From positions 1-7,300 of the forward strand of contig JAKANT010000075.1 in the NCBI GenBank assembly GCA_021823635.1: 7,300 nucleotides of DNA. The letters are read 5' to 3'. The position numbers and the translations under genes were made by a program. Shown here piece after piece: positions 1-5,790 of the stretch (position 1 is its first letter; each line of letters begins with the position of its first letter). The DNA comes from Pseudomonadota bacterium (GTDB lineage Bacteria > Pseudomonadota > Gammaproteobacteria > Burkholderiales > Burkholderiaceae_F). The notes under the pieces are model-generated. The model had not been told where the DNA came from and ran no database searches. It worked only from the letters and a program-made list of their open reading frames with translations.

Positions 1-109
1 CCAGTTCGAACGCCGGCGCCGGCTGTCCCGGCAGCGCGGCGGCCATTACGTAGGACGCCGGCGCGACGGCAAGCGCGGCCAGCAGTCGCAGGATCAGACG
101 ACGGTTCAT
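1..109 (-). CDS. Exported thioredoxin-fold (TlpA/peroxiredoxin-like) protein, N-terminal fragment
   Basis: Only the first 36 codons are inside the window; the gene continues past the left edge. The ATG (107-109 on the plus strand as CAT) has a strong Shine-Dalgarno, GGAGAG, six bases upstream. The peptide starts MNRRLILRLLAALAVAPAS, a positively charged N-region and a hydrophobic core, followed by a small-residue stretch (VMAAA) suitable for signal peptidase I. The predicted mature part begins LPGQPAPAFEL. This matches the G-x-x-APxFxL opening of TlpA/ResA-type disulfide reductases and of AhpC/TSA peroxiredoxins. The CxxC or peroxidatic cysteine would lie outside the window, so reductase and peroxidase cannot be told apart. 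The signal peptide is seen; the thioredoxin-fold call rests on a short motif. The gene is divergent from glpD with 43 bases between the starts. Confidence 0.62.
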   Translation of the reverse strand, partial: MNRRLILRLLAALAVAPASYVMAAALPGQPAPAFEL

Positions 110-115
110 CGTTGG

Positions 116-121
116 CTCTCC
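116..121 (-). promoter_or_regulatory. Ribosome binding site of the left-edge exported protein
   Basis: GGAGAG on the minus strand lies six bases before the ATG at 109. This supports that start codon for the truncated gene. Confidence 0.6.
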
Positions 122-152
122 GAGACCGGCGGCGCGTTAAAGTGCGCTTTCG

Positions 153-1733
153 ATGGACGCCGCCGCTGACAAGATACCGCAACGCTGCGACGTGTTCATC
201 GTCGGCGGCGGCATCAACGGTGCCGGCATCGCGCGCGACCTCGCGGGGCGCGGCTTCTCGGTGGTGCTGGCCGAGCGCGACGATCTCGCGCAACACACGT
301 CGTCGGCGAGCACCAAGCTGATCCATGGCGGGCTGCGCTATCTGGAGCACTACGAGTTCGGCCTGGTGCGCAAGGCGCTCGCCGAGCGCGAGGTGCTGTT
401 GCGCAGCGCGCCGCACATCATGCGTCCGCTGCGTTTCGTGCTGCCGCACGATCCATCGATGCGGCCGGCGTGGCTGATCCGCTTGGGGCTCGTGCTGTAC
501 GACCACCTGGCGCGGCGCGCGGTGCTCGCGGCCAGCCGCGCGGTCGATCTGCGCCGGCACGAGGCGGGCGCGCCGCTAAAGCCCCGCTACACGCGCGGCT
601 TCGAGTATTCGGACGGGTGGGTCGACGATGCGCGGCTGGTGGTGCTCAATGCGGTCGATGCACACCGCCGCGGCGCGACCGTCCTGACGCGCACCGAATG
701 CGTGCGCGCGCAGCGGCACGCGGCCGGCTGGACCGTGTCGCTGCGCGGCCGCGACGGCGCTAGCGCGACCGTGCAGGCGCGCGCGCTGGTCAATGCCGCC
801 GGCCCGTGGGCGGAGCGCTTTCTGCGCGAGGTCGCCCGCCCGGCGCGCGGCGAGTCGCTCGCCACGCGCAGCCTGCGGCTGGTGAAGGGCAGCCACATCG
901 TGGTGCCGTGCCTCTTCGAGCATCCGTACGCGTACATCTTCCAGAGCCCCGACAAGCGCATCGTGTTCGCGATCCCGTACGAGGAGCGCTTCACGCTGAT
1001 CGGCACCACCGACGTCGAGATCCACGACGCTCCCGAGAGGGCGGCGATCAATGGCGACGAGATCGCATATCTGTGCGCGCAGGCGAGTCGCTATTTCGCC
1101 CGCACCGTGCAGCCGCAGGATGTGGTGTGGAGCTATAGCGGCGTGCGGCCGCTGCTGGATGACCGCAGCGGCGACCCGTCGGCGGTGACGCGCGATTACG
1201 TGCTGGAGACCGACGCGCGGGCCGCACCGCTGCTGACCGTCTGGGGCGGCAAGATCACGACCTTTCGCAAGCTGGCCGAAGAAGCGGGCGATTCGATCGC
1301 GCGCATGCTCGGCGAGCGGCGCCCGGCCTGGAGCCGCGGCGCGTTCCTGCCGGGCGGCGACCTGTCGGGATGGATCGGCGCGGCCACCGTGCCCGATGTG
1401 GACCTCGCGCGCTTCGTCGCCGCCGTCGAGCGGCGTTACCCGTGGCTCGCGCCGGCGGTGGCGCGGCGGCTGGCGCGCGCGTACGGCAGCCTGATCGAGC
1501 GCGCGCTCGGCGGCGCCGCGTCGCGCGCGCAGCTTGGCCGGGAAGTGGCGCCCGGGTTGTTCGAAGCCGAGCTGGCCTACTTGCGCTGCGAGGAATGGGC
1601 GGCGAGCGCCGACGACGTTCTCTGGCGGCGTTCCAAGCTCGGCCTGCACTACGGCGAGCGCGAGCGGCAGGCGGTCGAACGCTGGTTTGCAACGGCGCCC
1701 GCCGCGGCCGCGGTCGGCGAAACGGCGCCCTGA
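153..1733 (+). CDS. glpD: Aerobic glycerol-3-phosphate dehydrogenase (FAD, membrane-associated)
   Basis: GlpD oxidises sn-glycerol 3-phosphate to dihydroxyacetone phosphate at the inner membrane and passes electrons to ubiquinone, linking glycerol and phospholipid turnover to respiration. The 526-aa product is slightly longer than E. coli GlpD (501 aa), with a short N-terminal and C-terminal extension. The FAD dinucleotide motif GGGINGAG is at residues 18-25, KLIHGGLRYLE at 55-65, GFEYSD..WVDDARLV near 150, the substrate-site segment YSGVRP at 328-333 (Arg332) and GGKITTFRKLAEE from 365. The C-terminal GlpD domain, including YGS and EAELAYL..EW..DDVLWRR, follows. ATG 153 is the only usable start: the frame is closed by TAA at 138-140. 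There is no good Shine-Dalgarno upstream (the bases before ATG are GTGCGCTTTCG), which is unusual for such a gene. No glpK, glpF or glpR is next to it in this window. Identification is by recognised motifs and is very secure. Confidence 0.97.
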   Translation: MDAAADKIPQRCDVFIVGGGINGAGIARDLAGRGFSVVLAERDDLAQHTSSASTKLIHGGLRYLEHYEFGLVRKALAEREVLLRSAPHIMRPLRFVLPHDPSMRPAWLIRLGLVLYDHLARRAVLAASRAVDLRRHEAGAPLKPRYTRGFEYSDGWVDDARLVVLNAVDAHRRGATVLTRTECVRAQRHAAGWTVSLRGRDGASATVQARALVNAAGPWAERFLREVARPARGESLATRSLRLVKGSHIVVPCLFEHPYAYIFQSPDKRIVFAIPYEERFTLIGTTDVEIHDAPERAAINGDEIAYLCAQASRYFARTVQPQDVVWSYSGVRPLLDDRSGDPSAVTRDYVLETDARAAPLLTVWGGKITTFRKLAEEAGDSIARMLGERRPAWSRGAFLPGGDLSGWIGAATVPDVDLARFVAAVERRYPWLAPAVARRLARAYGSLIERALGGAASRAQLGREVAPGLFEAELAYLRCEEWAASADDVLWRRSKLGLHYGERERQAVERWFATAPAAAAVGETAP

Positions 1734-1752
1734 TCGCGCCGGCGGCGCCGTT
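1721..1752 (+). terminator. Inverted repeat across the glpD stop codon, possible weak terminator
   Basis: AACGGCGCC (1721-1729) and its exact reverse complement GGCGCCGTT (1744-1752) form a 9-bp GC-rich stem with a 14-base loop that contains the glpD TGA (1731-1733). No T-run follows, so it is not a standard intrinsic terminator. It could act in Rho-dependent ending or mRNA 3'-end stability, or be chance in GC-rich DNA. Confidence 0.3.
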
Positions 1753-1942
1753 CGTCGCAACCCGCACGGCGCAGGGCGGCCGCAGGCGGTAGGGCGACGG
1801 AATGCCGCCAGGCGCGACGAAACGCCGAAAAGCGGCGCCGAACTGCGGATCGCGCGACCCTGCAGCCGCGCAGGCGGGCGCGGTTCGCAGCGCGATTTCC
1901 GCGCTTCGTCGCAAATCCGTCGCCTGTCGCGAGCCCCTTACC

Positions 1943-1948
1943 TACAGT
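1943..1948 (+). promoter_or_regulatory. Possible -10 element of the 59-codon gene
   Basis: TACAGT matches TATAAT at four of six positions and is preceded by C, as in the C-13 preference of RpoS-type promoters. It is 42 bases before the ATG at 1991. No good -35 box is found at 16-18 bases upstream. A very similar segment (CTACCCTACAGTTCG against CTTACCTACAGTCCG, 12 of 15 identical) lies before the pirin gene at 5726-5740. Confidence 0.3.
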
Positions 1949-1977
1949 CCGTTTCGTCGCAACGAGATCCCGCAACG

Positions 1978-1983
1978 AAAGGA
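1978..1983 (+). promoter_or_regulatory. Ribosome binding site deciding the start of the 59-aa gene
   Basis: AAAGGA lies seven bases before the ATG at 1991. It selects this start over an in-frame ATG at 1802 that has no comparable signal and would add an uncharacteristic arginine-rich extension. Confidence 0.6.
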
Positions 1984-1990
1984 CCGCGCC

Positions 1991-2170
1991 ATGAAAGCCA
2001 AATTCGCCGCCACCCTGCAAGTCCGCGCCGTCAGCTTCCTGCTCGCCGTCGTCGCCAGCGCGACGGTGCTCGGCGCCACCGTGCTGTCGATGCAGCCCCG
2101 CTACGCAGGCGCCAGCCCGCAGGTGATGGCGCTCGAACGCGTGGTCGTCAAGGCCGGCGCGGTGAATTGA
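1991..2170 (+). CDS. Small membrane or exported protein of 59 aa, unknown function
   Basis: I do not recognise a family. The ATG is preceded by AAAGGA (1978-1983) with a seven-base spacer, which fixes this start although the frame is open further upstream. The product begins MKAKFAATLQ, has a hydrophobic stretch at about residues 13-33 (from AVSFLLAVVASATVLGATVL) and ends in a polar tail of about 25 residues with ALERVVVKAGAVN. It could be a single-span inner-membrane protein with a periplasmic tail, or a secreted peptide cleaved near GAS (40-42). No cysteine or known motif is present. It is monocistronic: the previous gene ends 257 bases away and a strong terminator follows 46 bases after the stop. 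A proper Shine-Dalgarno, a signal-like sequence and its own terminator argue for a real gene. Confidence 0.72.
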   Translation: MKAKFAATLQVRAVSFLLAVVASATVLGATVLSMQPRYAGASPQVMALERVVVKAGAVN

Positions 2171-2192
2171 GCGCCCCGCTGCGGACCGACGC

Positions 2193-2212
2193 CCAGCGCC
2201 GGCGGGCGCTGG
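2193..2212. repeat. Perfect 8-bp hairpin before the terminator
   Basis: CCAGCGCC (2193-2200) pairs with GGCGCTGG (2205-2212) around a GGCG loop. It lies in the 3' untranslated region of the 59-aa gene, three bases before the intrinsic terminator stem. The pair could give a stable double-hairpin mRNA end. Confidence 0.45.
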
Positions 2213-2215
2213 CAG

Positions 2216-2251
2216 AGCGAGACCCGGCGGCAGCCGGGTCTCGCTTTTCTT
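2216..2251 (+). terminator. Rho-independent terminator after the 59-aa gene
   Basis: The arms AGCGAGACCCGGC (2216-2228) and GCCGGGTCTCGCT (2233-2245) form a perfect 13-bp stem with a four-base loop (GGCA). The run TTTTCTT follows at 2245-2251. This is a classical plus-strand intrinsic terminator. It isolates the 59-aa gene from the oxidoreductase that starts 41 bases later. Confidence 0.92.
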
Positions 2252-2278
2252 AGACTGTGCCGCAGTGGACGGGTCTTC

Positions 2279-2283
2279 GAGGA
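2279..2283 (+). promoter_or_regulatory. Ribosome binding site deciding the oxidoreductase start
   Basis: GAGGA lies eight bases before ATG 2292. It favours this start over the in-frame ATG at 2265, whose nine extra residues do not match the family start. Confidence 0.6.
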
Positions 2284-2291
2284 TCGACACG

Positions 2292-3278
2292 ATGCGAGCG
2301 GCTTTCTATGAGCGCACCGGCGCGGCGCGCGAGGTACTGCAGGTCGGCGAACTGCCGACGCCGGAGCCGGGCCCCGGCGAGGTCCGGGTCAAGCTCGCGA
2401 CCTCGGGCGTCAATCCTTCGGATGTGAAGTCGCGCGCTGGGCTGCGCACGAAGACGCTGCCGTTCGCGCGCATCGTGCCGCACAGCGACGGCGCCGGCGT
2501 GATCGACGCGGTGGGGGAAGGCGTGCCGCGCACGCGTCTCGGCGAGCGGGTCTGGACCTGGAACGCGGCCTGGAAACGTCCGTTCGGCACGGCCGCGCAG
2601 TTCGTCGCGCTGCCCGCGCAGCAGGCGGTGCGGTTGCCGGAGGCGGTGGGTTTCGACGTCGGCGCGTGCTTGGGCATTCCCGCGCTGACGGCCCTGCACG
2701 CGGTGCGCATGGACGGCGGCGTGGCCGGCAAGACCGTGCTCGTGACCGGCGGCGCCGGCGCGGTCGGCCACTACGCGATCCAGATGGCCAAGCTTTCGGG
2801 CGCCGAGCAGGTGATCGCCACCGTCAGCAACGCGCACAAGGCTGCGCTCGCGGAGCAGGCGGGCGCCGACCTGGTGCTCGACTATCGCAGCGAGGACGTC
2901 GCTGCGCGCGTGCTGGAAGCGACCGACGGCGAAGGTGCCGATCGCGTCATCGACGTCGATTTCGCCGCCAACGTCAACGAATCGCTCGCGGCCGTGCGCG
3001 CCGAAGGCGACATCGTCGTGTACGGCAGCGGCAAGCCGGAGATCGCGGTGCCGTTTTATCCGGCCATCGTGAAGAACGTGCGCGTGCGCTTCTTCATCGT
3101 GTACAACCTGAGCGCGGGCGACCGGGCGGCGGCGATCGCGCAACTAACGCGCTGGCTCGAGCACGGCTGCCTGAAGCACAACATTGCGGCGCGCTTGCCG
3201 CTGGCGAAAATCGCCGAGGCGCACGAACTGGTCGAATCCGGCCGCGCGGTCGGCAACGTGGTGATCGAGATCGACTAG
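2292..3278 (+). CDS. NAD(P)H:quinone oxidoreductase-like protein (zinc-free MDR family)
   Basis: Medium-chain dehydrogenase/reductase of the Qor group, 328 aa from ATG 2292 (E. coli Qor has 327), probably cytosolic and NADPH-dependent, reducing quinones or other electrophilic carbonyl compounds. The N-terminal GroES-like domain starts MRAAFYERTGAAREVLQVGE and includes GEVRVKLATSGVNPSDVKSRAG near residues 30-55. The Rossmann motif VTGGAGAVGHYAIQMAK begins at residue 151. The cysteine and histidine ligands of zinc alcohol dehydrogenases are missing, which fits the quinone reductase branch. The C-terminal segment LARLPLAKIAEAHE-type (here AARLPLAKIAEAHELVESG..GNVVIEID) is typical of the family. 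The substrate cannot be read from the sequence. Transcription is independent of the preceding terminator-closed gene. A weak -10-like TAGACT (2251-2256) directly follows the terminator. The stop codon TAG overlaps the stop of convergent tgt. Confidence 0.88.
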   Translation: MRAAFYERTGAAREVLQVGELPTPEPGPGEVRVKLATSGVNPSDVKSRAGLRTKTLPFARIVPHSDGAGVIDAVGEGVPRTRLGERVWTWNAAWKRPFGTAAQFVALPAQQAVRLPEAVGFDVGACLGIPALTALHAVRMDGGVAGKTVLVTGGAGAVGHYAIQMAKLSGAEQVIATVSNAHKAALAEQAGADLVLDYRSEDVAARVLEATDGEGADRVIDVDFAANVNESLAAVRAEGDIVVYGSGKPEIAVPFYPAIVKNVRVRFFIVYNLSAGDRAAAIAQLTRWLEHGCLKHNIAARLPLAKIAEAHELVESGRAVGNVVIEID

Positions 3279-4408
3279 TCGGGGCCGCCCTGCCGCCGCG
3301 CGCGCACGTCGGCGGCGAAGGCGGCGAAGCGGCGCGCTTCGATGGCGGCGCGCGCCTCGCGCATCAGCTCCAGGTAGAAGTGCAGATTGTGGATGGTGGC
3401 CAGGCGCGCGCCGAGGATTTCGTTGACGCGCTGCAGGTGGTGCAGATAGGCGCGCGTGAAATGCGCGCAGGTGTAGCAGGTGCAGTCCGCATCGAGCGGC
3501 TTCGTGTCGCTCTTGTATCGGGCGTTGCGGATGCGGATGTCACCGCGGCGCGTGAACAGGTGGCCGTTGCGCGCATTGCGGGTCGGCAGCACGCAGTCGA
3601 ACATGTCGATGCCGGCCGCGATGCCGTCGAGCAGGTCTTCCGGCGTGCCCACCCCCATCAGGTAGCGCGGCGCGGCGCGCGGCAGGCGCGGCGCCACGTG
3701 CGCGAGCACGCGCAGCATCTCTTCCTTCGGTTCGCCCACCGACAGACCGCCGATCGCGTAGCCGTGGAAGCCGATGTCGAGCAGGCCGGCGACCGATTCG
3801 TCGCGCAGCCGCTCGAACATGCCGCCCTGCACGATGCCGAACAGCGCGTTGCGGTTGCCCAGCCGGTCGAACTCGGCGCGCGAGCGGAGCGCCCAGGAGA
3901 GCGACAGCCGCATCGAGTCGGCCGCTTCCTTTTCGGTCGCCGGCCGGCCGTCGATTTCGTACGGCGTGCATTCGTCGAACACCATCGCGATGTCGGACCC
4001 GAGCGCGTGCTGGATGCGCATCGACTCCTCGGCCGTCAGCAGCAGCCGGTCGCCGTTCACCGGCGAGGCGAAGTGCACGCCCTCCTCGGTGATCTTGCGC
4101 AGCGCGCCGAGCGAAAACACCTGGAAGCCGCCCGAATCGGTCAGGATCGGGCGCGGCCAGCCCATGAATCGGTGCAGTCCGCCGTGGGCGGCGATCACCG
4201 CCGGCCCGGGCCGCAGCCAGAGGTGAAACGTGTTGCCGAGCACGATCTGCGCGCCCAGTTCCTCCAGCTCGCGCGGCGTCATCGCCTTGACCGTGCCGTA
4301 GGTGCCGACCGGCATGAACACCGGCGTCTCCACCGTGCCGTGGTTCAGTTGCAGCCGGCCGCGACGGGCGCCGCCGTCGACCGCCAGCAGCTGGAAGGCC
4401 AGGCTCAC
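3275..4408 (-). CDS. tgt: Queuine/preQ1 tRNA-guanine(34) transglycosylase
   Basis: Tgt exchanges guanine 34 for preQ1 in tRNAs with GUN anticodons (Asp, Asn, His, Tyr), a cytosolic step of queuosine synthesis. The protein is 377 aa from GTG 4408 (E. coli Tgt has 375). Visible landmarks are TPVFMPVGTYGTVKAMTP (28-45), LTDSGGFQVFSLG with Asp91 as the general base equivalent of E. coli Asp89, FDECTPYE, ALFGIVQGG, YAIGGLSVGEP, and DMFDCVLPTRNARNGHLF with the catalytic nucleophile Asp271. The zinc site is Cys309, Cys311, Cys314 and His340 (CTCYTC ... TIHNL). The GTG overlaps the queA TGA as GTGA, and GGAG lies eight bases upstream inside queA, so translational coupling is likely. An upstream extension of the open frame is not used, since it would run back through queA. 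Downstream, the common yajC-secD-secF neighbours are absent; the gene ends against a convergent oxidoreductase. Confidence 0.96.
   Translation of the reverse strand: MSLAFQLLAVDGGARRGRLQLNHGTVETPVFMPVGTYGTVKAMTPRELEELGAQIVLGNTFHLWLRPGPAVIAAHGGLHRFMGWPRPILTDSGGFQVFSLGALRKITEEGVHFASPVNGDRLLLTAEESMRIQHALGSDIAMVFDECTPYEIDGRPATEKEAADSMRLSLSWALRSRAEFDRLGNRNALFGIVQGGMFERLRDESVAGLLDIGFHGYAIGGLSVGEPKEEMLRVLAHVAPRLPRAAPRYLMGVGTPEDLLDGIAAGIDMFDCVLPTRNARNGHLFTRRGDIRIRNARYKSDTKPLDADCTCYTCAHFTRAYLHHLQRVNEILGARLATIHNLHFYLELMREARAAIEARRFAAFAADVRARRQGGPD
4405..4408 (-). other. queA stop / tgt start overlap (GTGA)
   Basis: The minus-strand tetranucleotide GTGA holds the GTG start of tgt and the TGA stop of queA. 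The GGAG at 4417-4420 is the ribosome binding site for re-initiation. This arrangement is a standard sign of translational coupling. Confidence 0.85.
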
Positions 4409-5439
4409 GGTGCGCGCTCCAGCAGCATCGCGTCGCCGTAGCTGTAGAAGCGGTAGCGCCGTTCGATCGCGTGCGCATACGCGCTTCGGATGCGCTCCAG
4501 CCCCGCGAACGCCGCCACCAGCATCAGCAGTGTGGAGCGCGGCAGATGGAAGTTGGTGAGCAGCCGCTCGACGATCTGGAAGCGAAAGCCGGGCAGGATG
4601 AACAGCCGCGTCTCGCCTTGGCCGGCCTGCACGCGGCCGCCGTGCGCGGCGCTCTCGAGCGCGCGCACGCTGGTGGTGCCGATGGCGGTCACGCGCCGCC
4701 CCTGCGCGCGCGCCTCGTTGATGGCCTGAGCCGCCGCCGCGTCGATCCGGTACCACTCGCTGTGCATGCGGTGCTCGCGCGGGTTCGATACGCGCACCGG
4801 CTGGAACGTGCCGGCGCCGACGTGCAGCGTGACGAACACGATCTGCGCGCCGCGGCTGCGCAGCCGCGCCAGCAGCGCTTCGTCGAAATGCAGGCCCGCG
4901 GTCGGCGCTGCCACCGCGCCGGCTGCGCGCGCATACACCGTCTGGTAGCGCTCGGCGTCGATGGCGTCGTCGGCGTGTCCGATGTACGGCGGCAGCGGCA
5001 CGTGGCCGATGCGCTCCAGTGTGGCCAGCACGTCGCCGTCGAACTGCAACTCGTAGAGATCGTCGCGCCGCTCGATCACGGTGGCGCCGACCGCATCGCT
5101 GCCCTCACCGAAGCACAACCGCGCGCCCGGCTTCGGCGCATGGCTGGCGCGCAGCAGCGCGCAAGCGCGGCGCGGCCCGAGCACGCGCTCGATCAGCGCC
5201 TCGATGCGGCCGCCGCTTTCCTTGCGCCCGAACAGGCGCGCCTTGATCACTTTCGTGTCGTTGAACACCAGCACCTCGCCCGGCGCGACCAGCGCCGGCA
5301 GGTCCGTCACGTGCAGGTCCGCCAGCCGTTGCGGCTGCACGTGCAGCAGCCGGCTCGCGGAGCGATCGGGCAGCGGGTGCTGCGCGATCAGCTCGGGCGG
5401 CAATGCGTAATCGAAATCGTCGAGTTGCAAGTCGCGCAT
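4405..5439 (-). CDS. queA: S-adenosylmethionine:tRNA ribosyltransferase-isomerase
   Basis: QueA transfers and isomerises the ribosyl group of S-adenosylmethionine onto preQ1-34 of tRNA to make epoxyqueuosine, the step after Tgt. The product is 344 aa (E. coli 356). The start MRDLQLDDFDYALPPELIAQHP agrees with the family N-terminus. Further conserved blocks are RSASRLL, FNDTKVIKARLFG, GHVPLPPYI, ERYQTVYA, GAVAAPTAGLHF (about 174-185), VTLHVGAGTFQPVR, HSEWY, GTTSVRALES, LLTNFHLPRSTLLMLV and the C-terminal YRFYSYGDAMLL. No strong Shine-Dalgarno precedes ATG 5439. It is the first gene of a two-gene operon with tgt, which overlaps its stop by one base step (GTGA). A leader promoter is possible at 5473-5499. 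All residues expected for an intact enzyme appear present. Confidence 0.96.
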   Translation of the reverse strand: MRDLQLDDFDYALPPELIAQHPLPDRSASRLLHVQPQRLADLHVTDLPALVAPGEVLVFNDTKVIKARLFGRKESGGRIEALIERVLGPRRACALLRASHAPKPGARLCFGEGSDAVGATVIERRDDLYELQFDGDVLATLERIGHVPLPPYIGHADDAIDAERYQTVYARAAGAVAAPTAGLHFDEALLARLRSRGAQIVFVTLHVGAGTFQPVRVSNPREHRMHSEWYRIDAAAAQAINEARAQGRRVTAIGTTSVRALESAAHGGRVQAGQGETRLFILPGFRFQIVERLLTNFHLPRSTLLMLVAAFAGLERIRSAYAHAIERRYRFYSYGDAMLLERAP

Positions 5440-5472
5440 TGGCTTGACCGGCCAGGAAGCGTCGGGGCGCGA

Positions 5473-5499
5473 AGGTTAGCAGCGCGTGGGCCGCGCCAA
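5473..5499 (-). promoter_or_regulatory. Candidate queA-tgt promoter
   Basis: On the minus strand TTGGCG (5499-5494) and TAACCT (5478-5473) are separated by 15 bases, and TGC immediately precedes the -10 box, giving an extended -10 (TGCTAACCT). The leader to ATG 5439 would be about 27 bases. The match is partial and the spacer short, so this is a guess from pattern and position. Confidence 0.33.
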
Positions 5500-5731
5500 G
5501 TTCGGACGCGCCGCCGACCGCCAAGCGACATCGCCGGCCTCGCCGGCGCAGTGAAACATGTCCCGCTCGCGACAACGCAGCCGCAGCAGGCGGGCCAGGC
5601 GGGCATGCTCGTCGCGCCAGGCAGCGGTCGGATCGGTCCCGGTTCACCCTGGTCGCGATCGTTGCGCCGCGCGGCACGATCCGTTGCGGACCGCGCCCCT
5701 TTTGTCGGCGCGGCTTGCGCCTACCCTACCC

Positions 5732-5737
5732 TACAGT
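5732..5737 (+). promoter_or_regulatory. Possible -10 element of the pirin gene
   Basis: TACAGT, preceded by C, sits in CTACCCTACCCTACAGTTCG. It has the same local context as the element before the 59-aa gene. No -35 box at proper spacing is evident; TTGTCG at 5702-5707 is too far from TACAGT. Confidence 0.28.
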
Positions 5738-5790
5738 TCGGCCATCGACGCCGCATGCAGCGGCGCCGGTCGCAGCCAGCAGGTGAACCG

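Larger units (their letters stand above)
1734..1990. other. Intergenic region with three TTCGTCGCAA words
   Basis: I see no convincing gene in this 257-base gap between glpD and the small ORF. The word TTCGTCGCAA occurs three times on the plus strand (1751-1760, 1905-1914, 1953-1962), with an inverted shorter copy GCGACGAA at 1814-1821. The last two direct copies sit 48 bases apart and flank a promoter-like stretch (TTACCTACAGT, 1938-1948). They could be operator sites or fragments of a dispersed repeat. The shorter core TTCGTCGC also occurs inside coding genes here, so part of this is composition. Confidence 0.35.
5440..5790. other. Divergent regulatory region between queA and the pirin gene
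   Basis: A 351-base stretch with no convincing gene; open frames here are compositional. On the minus strand a candidate queA promoter is present (5473-5499). On the plus strand the segment CTACCCTACCCTACAGTTCG (5721-5740) has a tandem CTACC repeat and a -10-like TACAGT (5732-5737), 53 bases before the pirin ATG. No riboswitch (for example preQ1 type) could be recognised before queA. Confidence 0.5.

Noticed and set aside
576..1760. 394-codon minus-strand open frame inside glpD
   Set aside because: It is antisense to a well conserved gene, has no family-like motifs, and reflects third-position GC bias.
1802..1990. N-terminal extension of the 59-aa gene from an in-frame ATG at 1802
   Set aside because: It has no ribosome binding site and a basic, low-complexity extension before a signal-like sequence. 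The AAAGGA before 1991 is decisive.
2666..4441. Long plus-strand open frame of 591 codons over the end of the oxidoreductase and antisense to tgt
   Set aside because: It is a compositional shadow of GC-rich coding DNA: it is arginine/alanine-rich, matches no family and lies opposite a fully conserved tgt.
5440..5560. Possible preQ1 riboswitch before queA
   Set aside because: I could not find the compact preQ1-I or preQ1-II stem and A-rich tail in this GC-rich leader. Only a possible promoter is seen.
4471..5790. Upstream extension of the pirin frame across queA
   Set aside because: The frame is open but antisense to queA. The family start and ribosome binding site are at 5791.
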